64,000 nt of DNA, from contig OX463845.1 in assembly GCA_949825065.1 (NCBI GenBank), positions 29,139,315-29,203,314 on the forward strand. The letters are read 5' to 3'. Below are positions 56,595-64,000 of this stretch, piece after piece. Under the pieces are notes generated by a model, which worked only from the letters and a program-made list of their open reading frames with translations, was not told the origin of the DNA and did not search any database. Every line of letters starts with the position of its first letter. The stretch's first letter is position 1. The stretch is from Odontocerum albicorne (lineage: Eukaryota; Arthropoda; Insecta; Trichoptera; Odontoceridae). The translations under genes were made by a program, and so were the position numbers.

Positions 56595-56774
56595 TTTGTT
56601 TATTTTTATAAAGCTGAATCAAATATTACAACCAATCAGAAAAAGGGCAACCTAAAGTCATGCATATTCCATCTCGTTGTTGCAGATTTTTTTCACTCAC
56701 TACACAGACTTAACAAAAATATCAGATATTTAATAGTAAATTACTTTGTGATTCCACTTATAACATTATTTATT
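56595..56774. other. Unassigned AT-rich sequence
   Basis: Nothing recognised. Confidence 0.4.
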
Positions 56775-56845
56775 TAACACTTTTATTGCAAATACGATCT
56801 GGCGGGCTTATTGCCAGGAGGCAATCTCTTCCAACCAAGCAGACA
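56775..56845 (-). repeat. SINE-T body fragment
   Basis: ATCTGGCGGGCTTATTGCCA and GGCAATCTCTTCCAACCA only. The head is missing; sequence past 56845 is unrelated. Confidence 0.7.
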
Positions 56846-57104
56846 AAAGTAAATTAAGCAAGTTACGTGGTCGCATAAATCATTCAAATGACTATCCATC
56901 CCCACGAAATCCATAACCACAAACGTGAACATATGCCCACGAACCCCATAAAGACGGACAATAACCCGAACATTCTTTTTCATATAAAATGAGATATCAT
57001 CAATCAAAAGGAAACGATCCCTTCCTTTCCTTTTGATTATTCCGGTGGAGAGGATAGGAAAATCAGGAATGAAACACGTTATTTTACTGACTAGAAATTA
57101 AGAG

Positions 57105-57800
57105 TTTTTTCAGTCGCTTCTTAAAGCATGCCAAGGACGGTGCAAGTCTTACATTGGTTTGTTACTGATTCCAGTCTCACTGCATGGGCAGTAAAAGACG
57201 ACGTAAAAAAGAGCAGTGGTGAACTGGAAAGGCCAATAGACAATCTCTGTTTGAGTGTAGCGCTAATCCATGATTGGAAAGAAGCTGAAAATTTTCGGCA
57301 AGATAAGCGGGGGCGGCGGGACAGTTAAAGATAGTATACAATAGAGACAGTATGTGAATTTGGCGTCTATTTCTAACAATCCACCAATTCAATGCCTTCT
57401 GGTATGAAGTTATATGATCGTACTTTCGTAGGTTGAAAATAAATCTTAGACACACATTTTGAAAACGCTATAATTTGTCCAACTGTTCCTCTGTAATATC
57501 CAAGTAACAGACGTCCGCATAGTCCAGAATCGGAAAGAACAGATATTGTACGAGTAAAATTTTGGTTTTAGTTGGTAGGAATCTTTACAACACTTTAAGG
57601 GAATGAAGACTGAAGAAGATCCTTCGGCTTACCTCATTTATTTGATCTCGCAATAAGAGAGTGTTATCTATTAGCACTCCTAGGTTTTAACAGTTTTATG
57701 TAATGGTATGATAGAGCCATCAAGTTATATTGGAGGAAGTAAGTCAGTGTTGAATTTACCGAGAAGCTGAGAGCTGCACATTAGTCCCCGTGACACATGT
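57105..57800 (-). mobile_element. LINE-F reverse transcriptase relic
   Basis: Minus strand reads LLRDQINE with RRIFFSLHSLK equivalents, then TKTKILLVQYLFFPILDYAD equivalents (worn), VCYLDITEEQLDKL, a stop, and an open frame FQNVCLRFIFNLRKYDHITS, YQKALNWWIVRNRRQIHILS, LLYTIFNCPAAPAYLAENFQ (57177-57455), ending near LACFKKRLK codons. The sequence order (L-YP-LDYADV-Y, LNKL-RLQN-C-RFIF-LRKYDH, W-P---RR---I--L) is that of CR1/Jockey-group reverse transcriptases. Dead by stops and frameshifts. Confidence 0.85.
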
Positions 57801-58230
57801 TTCTACGTCCTATTTTGAGGCCCACTTAATACAGAATACCTCTTCTCTTCAAACGGAAATATTCCGCCTGAAGAGAGGCTCAAGGTAGGAGGTAGAACCA
57901 GTTTAATATTAAATATTTTAATGGCATTCCACAAAATTAAAGCCGAAACCTTTGATAAACTTTTTTTTTAATTAAAGACCTTTGACACATTTTTAGACTA
58001 CTATATTGAAATAGGAAATCCATAATCCGTCAAATTACATAAAATGGTTGATCTTTATAAGATTAATTCTTCACACAAAAAGGTTTATAATACAAACAAA
58101 AAGGTTAATAAAGAAACACCTTGACTATTCAAATAAACATATAAAGGAGTTGGAAATAAATAAACTTGTATCTTTATAGTATGTACTCACATGTTTATAC
58201 CCTTCTCGCATTGAATCCTCGGGCTCGGGG
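57801..58230. other. Unassigned sequence
   Basis: Includes a small inverted repeat around 57842-57880 (CCTCTTCTCTTCAAACGGAA against TTCCGCCTGAAGAGAGG). No gene. Confidence 0.5.
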
Positions 58231-58234
58231 TTAT

Positions 58235-58507
58235 TCACACAGATGAATCTAATATAGTTAGAAGACGCGTTGGTATGCAGGACGCATCCAGACCCCTGGA
58301 GACTGATTTGTCTGCATTGGGTAATGATGCAGGATACTCGGATAGATAGACAGAGGCAGGGTTACGGCATGTCATCGGGCACCTGCTCGGCTCATGTACA
58401 TCGGTACTTGCCTCTAATGGAGGCGGCCAACTATTTCTTCTGTGAACTCTTAGAGTACATACTTTATGAAGCAGGTGCGTTTGGATTGGCGCAGAGATTA
58501 TAAACAT
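58235..58507. other. GC-richer island open on both strands
   Basis: About 270 bp well above the local G+C with a 77-codon frame on plus (58270-58503) and 90 codons on minus. Neither shows a family motif. Likely a repeat fragment; an exon cannot be excluded. Confidence 0.3.
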
Positions 58508-58669
58508 ATCCCATCTGTGGGACCAAAGTCAAACCAATCAAAGACTACTGAGAAAAATTAAAAAGTTAATAAAATATAGTTTAACTCAAACCGGACAGCA
58601 TCAAAATCTTAAAACATAAAAAATATGATTATTATTTAGCAAAAAAATTATCAAAAAGAAAAATGGAAG

Positions 58670-59295
58670 AATTTCGAGAGATATTGGAGAACGTATAGTG
58701 AAATGGAAACAGTCAATGGGGTACAAAACATATAAACTCGAATCAGTCAATATCAACATCTGCTAAGATGATAGTCCACAACAGTATTTTAGTATCAACA
58801 TTGATTTATGGGATTGAACGGTGAACGTGGAAAAAGACTAAAAGGAGCCGAATGAATGCTGTAGAAGTGCATGCATTGAGAAGTATGTATAGGGTGAGAA
58901 TACGGAATACGGAACGGTAACAGAATACGGAACGAAGGTATTAGGGATCAATGTAAACTTAAAACTGACGTGTCGAAAAAGATGAAGAAGAGCACTTTAA
59001 GATGGTTTGGGTATGAAGAACGAATGAATGAAGAAAAATGAACAAAACAAATATATATACAAATGTGAGTTGAAGGTGTGGTAGAAGAATAACCAAGGAA
59101 AGTATGATTGCATCAAGGAAATGGAATTTTGAAATAAGGAAATTTAAAAAGTTAGATTAATCGTAGGAGTCATATGAGAAGGGGTATAGATATGGAGGAG
59201 GCGAAGGATGTGTGTCGAGATAGCAAAGTGTGGCGCTCTGTACTCTTTACCTACCCCGACCGGGATATGCGTGATGGTATGTATGTATGTAAAAT
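58670..59295 (+). mobile_element. LINE-A fragment, left arm of second convergent pair
   Basis: Begins upstream of ETW (REILENV-, ETVNGVQNI, SAKMIVHNSILVSTLIYGIE), then MNAVEVHALRSMYRVRI, a local duplication of GAATACGGAACG, LKTDVSKKMKKSTLRWFGY, ERMNEEK, and RRGIDMEEAKDVCRDSKVWR, SVLFTYPDRDM, stop, (TATG)n tail. Confidence 0.87.
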
Positions 59296-59451
59296 ATTTT
59301 TTAATAAATATTTATTGTACAACATACCATCCATTGAATTACTGCTGTTTGGTAATCCCACCCAGCTCGTTTGAATAACACAGCTTGTGCCAATTGCTGG
59401 ATAAGGGAAAAATAACTTTGAAGAAAAAAATATTGAACATACACATATATA
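59296..59451 (-). repeat. Spacer element, copy 2
   Basis: Reverse complement matches 38946-39057: GCTGTGTTATTCAAACGAGC against CCTGTGTTACTCAGATTAGT, and CAAACAGCAGTAATTCAATG against TTAACAGCAGTAAATCGATA. It has an extra AGCAATTGGCACAAG not in copy 1. Confidence 0.75.
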
Positions 59452-59950
59452 CTCGTACATACCATCACGCCATTTTCCTAACGGGGAAGACAGAGAGGAC
59501 AGAGCACCGGACTTTTTATTTCAGTACTCATCATTCGTCTCTTCTACATCCATGCACTTTTTCATACAATTCTTACGATGCATATAATTATGTACGAGTA
59601 CGTTCCCTTTTTTTTTAAATATCATTCACTTGAGTCAGCCTTTTTTCTTTGTTCTTTCTCTACCACGCCGTCCACTCACATTTGCCCCATATTGTTTTAT
59701 AGTATTTCTTCATTCATTCGTTCTACATGTCCAAACCTTCTCAGAGTACTCTTATTCGCCTTACTCACCACACAAGCCTTATGTTCACATTTATCCCTGA
59801 TCACTTTATTCCGTTTTCTGGCATACATTGCCACCCCATGGATTATTTTCAATGCATGCATTTTTACATCAATTATTCATTTGGTGAAAATATACTCGTC
59901 TATAAGGATATCATTTCGAAATATTGAAGTTCTCAATATCGAAAATGTTA
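59452..59950 (-). mobile_element. LINE-A fragment, right arm of second pair
   Basis: From CATACCATCACGCCATTTTC back through KVRCSVLSVF, MDVEETNDE-equivalents, NCMKKCMD, ND and KKKGNVLVHN, to GVVERKNKEK, GQMVSGRRGRERT, NEERNTIKQYG, FGHVERMNE, and NKVINKCEHKACVVS. A TACTCGTA at 59450 lies within the (TACA)n tail and TACGAGTA at 59593 lies inside the coding remnant. Confidence 0.83.
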
Positions 59951-59954
59951 CCTG

Positions 59955-60187
59955 AGATACGTCATTATTTTTATTTTTCCAGTTGCTTTGTTTATTTTGT
60001 AAGTTAAACCTTTTTTGAACTTATAAATTGATACACTTTTGAAATAAATAAGGTAGTTTTTATTTTAAATCTGTCTAGTATTCATTTAATTAGGAAATGA
60101 AAACTTACGAAGATAATTCTAATTCCATCATTAACTTCATTGGGACTTAATTAATGGAACTAATAAATTTTGAAGTACTCTTATTTT
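59955..60187. other. Unassigned AT-rich sequence
   Basis: Nothing recognised. Confidence 0.45.
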
Positions 60188-60382
60188 TTAAAAGAATTCA
60201 ATTTCTTTTTGTCTAGTCGTGCAAGAGCTCACGAGAGCTCTGTTGAACACATCTGGTTGTATCGCCATAGGCATCTCCAAGTGTAGGCATGCGAGTCTAT
60301 GTGGGAATATCATAATGCCATGTGATTCTGTAAGAAAACACCTGCATGTAATTAATAGTACAATCAAAATACTCAACTTCAA
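60188..60382 (-). CDS. Exon-like frame, identity uncertain
   Basis: The minus frame reads MKLSILIVLLITCRCFLTES, then HGIMIFPHRLACLHLEMPMA and IQPDVFNRALVSSCTTRQKE. The first 16 residues would pass as a signal peptide, but they run through TGTTTTCTTACAG, which looks like a 3' splice site, so the hydrophobic start may be intron. Base composition after that point is coding-like. In another frame the same bases read TRMPTLGDAYGDTTRCVQQS, so the true frame is unclear. A LINE relic is an equal alternative. Confidence 0.25.
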   Translation of the reverse strand: MKLSILIVLLITCRCFLTESHGIMIFPHRLACLHLEMPMAIQPDVFNRALVSSCTTRQKEIEFF

Positions 60383-60745
60383 TCCAAAATAATTGTTTCC
60401 GTTCCGGCATTATTACACAATGGTCAATAGCTCCGTTTCAGGCAGACCTCTGATACTTATAGCTGGTCTGAACCGAACCACTGTGGTTTGTCTCGAATTA
60501 CACACATGACTTGTGTGCCAACTGAAATACAAATATAAATTTATAATCAAATGTACAATTAAATAATAAGAAAGATATAAACACGTAAGAGATTCCCTGG
60601 TATACTATAGGTGATAAATTACTGAATCTCACCAGGAAAAAATAAGGCCAGTCAACTTCGCAAAACACACCTAAGTGACGACAATTTTCCCGATCAATTG
60701 TCACGAATTGGCAAGAAATATTTTAATTTCCTTTCAATTTATATT
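60383..60745. other. Unassigned sequence
   Basis: 60410-60520 is GC-richer with broken frames; no motif. Confidence 0.4.
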
Positions 60746-60749
60746 TGAC

Positions 60750-60930
60750 TTTGTTGATAAAACGCCTGTCTCCCAGCCCGGGTGTTCATTTCCCGTTGGT
60801 AGCCATTTTTTAAAAAAAGGGGCTTCAGTCTGATTTTCTGATTGATTGGAAGAAAAGGCCACATGGCAATAAACCCACCAGTTAATACTGTAAACAACGG
60901 AAGTGTGATGCAAAACAATACAGTACAACT
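60750..60930 (+). repeat. SINE-T copy, nearly complete
   Basis: GTTGATAAAACGCCTGTCTC, a damaged B box (GTTCATTTCCCGTTGG), body GGCCACATGGCAATAAACCC, tail ACAACGGAAGTGTGATGCAA. The first ~8 bases of the head are lost. Confidence 0.8.
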
Positions 60931-60964
60931 CAAAGAGCATATTTTTATAATTGTTTATTTAAAA

Positions 60965-61002
60965 TATCAGGTGTCTTACCGACTAGGCCACAGAGGTTGT
61001 CT
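60965..61002 (-). repeat. SINE-T head scrap
   Basis: CAGGTGTCTTACCGACTAGG with CCACAGAGG is the complement of the A-box region. It lies about 35 bp beyond the plus-strand copy in opposite orientation. Confidence 0.6.
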
Positions 61003-61109
61003 GTAAAGTATATATGTCATTCTTTCTGATTTTGAATGCGGCTGTTTTTTTTATTATTTCGATAATTTGATATAGCGCTGTTTCACAATCATTAAGATCG
61101 TCTCAAGAG

Positions 61110-61410
61110 TGCTTCCTAACTAACTTAATATATTAACTTACCGAAATGTACAGAGGAAAAGTGACTTTTCAAGTCTGTCAAGAACTTCCCCAATTCGAAA
61201 ATTTGCCTCAGAGAAACTGTTCTTTCGAAAAGACCCTGCTATTCTAAACATTCTGTTGAAATATTTGGGTTTGCTAACTCTACAGGGTATCTGAAGAGTC
61301 CATGTATTCGCAGGGCTCGACCTTAACCTATGACGAGTTTCGATCTCCTCTCGACTAAAACAATCCTGGAAATATCTAGGAGGCTGGTTGTTGATTGCCA
61401 TGAACACCAT
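61110..61410 (-). pseudogene. LINE C-terminal relic (F-like)
   Basis: Minus frame: MVFMAINNQPPRYFQDCFSR, EEIETRHRLRSSPANTWTLQ, IPCRVSKPKYFNRMFRIAG. A motif of the type R-------L-IP-----F--SF---A near the end is typical of CR1/Jockey-group reverse transcriptase C-termini, as at 57.1 kb. Whether both belong to one family cannot be decided because they do not overlap enough. Confidence 0.55.
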
Positions 61411-61439
61411 AACTTCAGCTTTATGTTGAACCCTCTTTT

Positions 61440-63215
61440 TTTATCTTCAACCATGTATTTTAAGCAGTTGAATTATATGATACTTCGTACCAACCCAAAA
61501 TGAGATATACTGTCGCATTGAAAATTGATTGCAACTTACTAATTTGTGTCAAGGGTAATATATCGATTCTTTTGTAACATCCTATTTTTTAAGAACACTC
61601 TAGGTGTTTATTTATTTATAGAAAATGTTTTAATATTCATATTTATTCACAGTTCTGATAAAATAAGTAATCATATTTATTCACACATAATATTGTAAGC
61701 TCGTCAGATCTATCTATATAACGGCATTAAATCCTTTCTCTATTATCAAATCCAAAATAAATTAATTAACAACATTTTTCCCCATACTTGTGTGTTAATT
61801 ACGAGCAATTACAACAAAGTTCCGCTAAACGCCTTAAACTACGAGTATAAAAAGAACTGAGGTCACCGATACGCCATGCACAACCTTGATATAAGCTCGC
61901 GACTCCTAGACCTTACATACTCGTATTATAAGATATAAATATACCGCAAACGTGTTAGAAATAATTATCTGATTTTATAATAAAAACAAACACCTTCTTA
62001 GCATTCCATAAATTCTAACGTAGACACAGCTGTTGTTGGTGTTTTTAATATTTAATAATAATCAAGTGGTTTAATCTTGTTTGGTCAGTTTCTTATCAAA
62101 GAGCTATAACATTTTCATATTTTAGTGTTATTATAATTTAATATCTAATTTATTTATTGTAATTAAATTAAAATTGAGGCAAATTGAATACAGTTTAGAA
62201 GAAAAATATGACAAATAAGGATATATCGATTATTTACTACCAAATTGATGTGTTGGGCGCATATCTTGTTTTTTTTTCATTCTATAAAACAAACAACGGG
62301 TTTAACTTTTTTTATCAACAGGATCCATATGTTTAACCCGTATTTAGAAATTTAACGCTATTCATGTCAGCTATTTGAAATTACTAAAACTAAATATATC
62401 ATATTTATCTCAATAAATTTTTCGAAATACTCGCAACTCTTAAGAGATACGTGAAAATGTCGATTTTAAACGTTTATTTAACTAAACTAAATGTGATCTT
62501 ACCATAATGTAGTATATGGCCCTACTACACTCTCAACTGAGAATAGTCTAAGATGTATCTTTCACAAAAAATGAGTGTGTTCCTTAATATAGGCTAAATC
62601 CTTTAAATACATTTGCATAAGGGAGGAACAATGCCATTTTGACGTTTTATGCTATAAATTATCTCCGCAATAAACTTTATTTAATCCATTGTAATAAGTC
62701 ACCTTAATACTTTGTTCAAATGTATATTTTTCATCGTCACCTTACTTTCGACATAACACTCCTTACTTTCAACGTAACACAGCGCTATCGAACATAAAAT
62801 ATTAGATAATTTAAGAAACATACCTAATTTTTAATGAAGTATGCTGTAAAAATGTAAGCTTTCATTATGAAAATTTCACAAAAAAAAATTTCTCTGCAGC
62901 ATATAAACTTGAACAAATTGTTCATAACGGTTTTAAATGTTTTGTTAAAAACAGTTTTTATTTATTCTGATAGATATAAAAAAATAAGAATAACTTTTGA
63001 GACCATGTCTCTTTTCAATATATGCCTTTACTTTTAATATTTTGACAAAAATACTTTCACATACGAGTACTAAAAACACTACATTTAACAATATTTTGAG
63101 ATCGTATATGTGCAACAATGTGCTACCTAATAATATATGGAATTTTTGGGCAAAAGGAGCCAAACCACAAAATATATTTTTTGTATTTATAAAAACATCC
63201 TGCATGTACAAAAAA
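61440..63215. other. Unassigned, very AT-rich
   Basis: No repeat family or gene. TACGAGTA/TACTCGTA at 61840, 61918 and 63062. Frames at 62945-63211 (-) and 62997-63254 (+) overlap on opposite strands and are not supported. Confidence 0.45.
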
Positions 63216-63219
63216 TATC

Positions 63220-63725
63220 ATAATCGCCATCACGCCCTGACCTTATTGGGATAGGCAGAAAGAACAGATCTTCACTTCATTTGATCCTCGAATTCATCTT
63301 TCGTTTCTCCCATGACCATATACCTCGTCATGCATTATCTCCTATTATGAAGGCGTTTTATTCATTCCTCTTTCAAAATTCGCAAAATGTTGTCATACTA
63401 CGTTTTTCTAGGTCTTTCCAAACTTCTATACTATTCATATAGATTTTTTTCTTGAATCTTTCATCACTCATTCTGTATTCATGATCGAACCATATCAATA
63501 CTTCTTTGTTTATCTTAACAGTGCATCTGCTTTCAATTCGCATGTTTTCTTTATGTCCTAATTTCTAACTCAGTTATTCATTGTTTTTCCGCATATTCTT
63601 TGTAAGGCTCTCATTTCTACGTAATTTACCTTACGTTCAAAATTTGTTCACCAAATTTAAGTTTTGCTTGCATATCCTAATACGACTTCAAGTATTTTGT
63701 TCCATACACGCCTATACAGAGCAGC
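63220..63725 (-). mobile_element. LINE-A related fragment, diverged
   Basis: From CCATCACGCCCTGACCTTAT back through ICSFCLS, a worn MDEV, NRRxCMTRYMVMGETKDE-like codons, RKT and SMNSIEVWKDLEKRSMTTFC, then WFDHEYRM, KDKLNEKQ and GIGRDF equivalents. Older subfamily like 27055 and 12692. Confidence 0.7.
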
Positions 63726-63754
63726 AAAATATTTTCTCGTTTAACTCAGAACAG

Positions 63755-64000
63755 GGTGGGAGTGAAACGTGGAACGATGTGGAAATGTTTACGCTGAGAA
63801 GAATTCACGAGGTAGCAATGTATAAGATAATACGGAATGAAGTAATAAGGGATGAATTTGAAGGCTGGTGTGTTGGGTAAGATGAAGAAAAGCATTGTGA
63901 GATGGATTGGGTACAAATAACGAATGAATGAAGAAAGATAAACAAAACAAATGTTGACTGCAAATGTGGGTGGAACGCGTGGTAGAGGAAGACCAAAGAG
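63755..64000 (+). mobile_element. LINE-A fragment, continues past window end
   Basis: GSETWNDVEMFTLRRIHEVA and MYKIIRNEVIRDE in one frame (63581-63880), then KAGVLGKMKKSIVRWIGY, MNEER and RGRGRPK at the window edge. Head-to-head with 63220-63725, 30 bp apart. Confidence 0.85.

Noticed and set aside
60188..60382. Secreted protein with signal peptide and N-terminal HG, such as a copper monooxygenase (AA15)
   Set aside because: The putative signal overlaps a splice-acceptor-like T-run. The residues after HG lack the expected PP-R and Cys pattern, and another frame is equally coding-like.

Overview
The window looks like an AT-rich (roughly one third G+C by eye), gene-poor stretch of an insect nuclear genome, most likely a lepidopteran. 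The evidence is the mix of mobile elements: tRNA-headed SINEs, 3' ends of non-LTR retrotransposons, mariner and piggyBac-type DNA elements, and MITEs. The species cannot be named from the sequence. No intact host protein gene is visible. Almost every open frame falls in decayed transposon sequence, in tandem repeats or antisense to them. A few short exon-like islands are listed with low confidence.

The dominant component is one non-LTR retrotransposon family, called LINE-A here. About 28 fragments on both strands all represent only its last 0.1-0.9 kb (C-terminal reverse transcriptase region, an end resembling CTGCCTACCCCGACAGGG, and a TATG-rich tail). Other LINE families occur once or twice: an IPWTA-type fragment (16.3-16.8 kb), a Jockey-like 3' end (42.0-42.9 kb), a GHVLRMPDD-type end (43.5-43.9 kb), a CR1/Jockey-like pair (57.1-57.8 and 61.1-61.4 kb), a pair at 24.9-25.2 and 52.0-52.3 kb, and one at 45.8-46.1 kb. 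A tRNA-derived SINE (SINE-T) has about 17 copies or fragments. A second tRNA-headed SINE of about 300 bp (SINE-2) has three copies, all on the minus strand.

DNA transposons include a mariner copy with both terminal inverted repeats and TA flanks (29.0-30.3 kb, dead transposase), two further mariner fragments (25.4-25.7 and 51.1 kb), a piggyBac-like transposase relic (36.5-36.9 kb), a 621-bp CpG-rich element bounded by TTAA with piggyBac-like ends (48.7-49.3 kb), and two hairpin MITEs (41.7 and 56.0 kb).

Layout: 0-10 kb has LINE-A and SINE remnants plus unassigned AT-rich DNA. 10-16 kb has SINEs, a duplicated 200-bp module and a long (AT)n tract with a 200-N assembly gap. 16-28 kb has LINE and SINE copies, two minisatellites and a mariner relic. 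28-43 kb has mariner, tail-to-tail LINE-A pairs, a piggyBac relic, a MITE and a Jockey-like end. 43-51 kb has a 33-bp minisatellite, a 34-bp minisatellite with 102-bp higher-order structure and the TTAA element. 51-64 kb has LINE-A pairs, SINE-2 and LINE relics.

Two signals are not explained by ordinary annotation. The first is the 8-mer TACTCGTA/TACGAGTA, counted by hand at 31 dispersed sites plus 8 in one minisatellite, against about 2-3 expected from base composition. The second is a tail-to-tail LINE-A arrangement around a homologous spacer of about 110-160 bp, present twice in opposite orientation.
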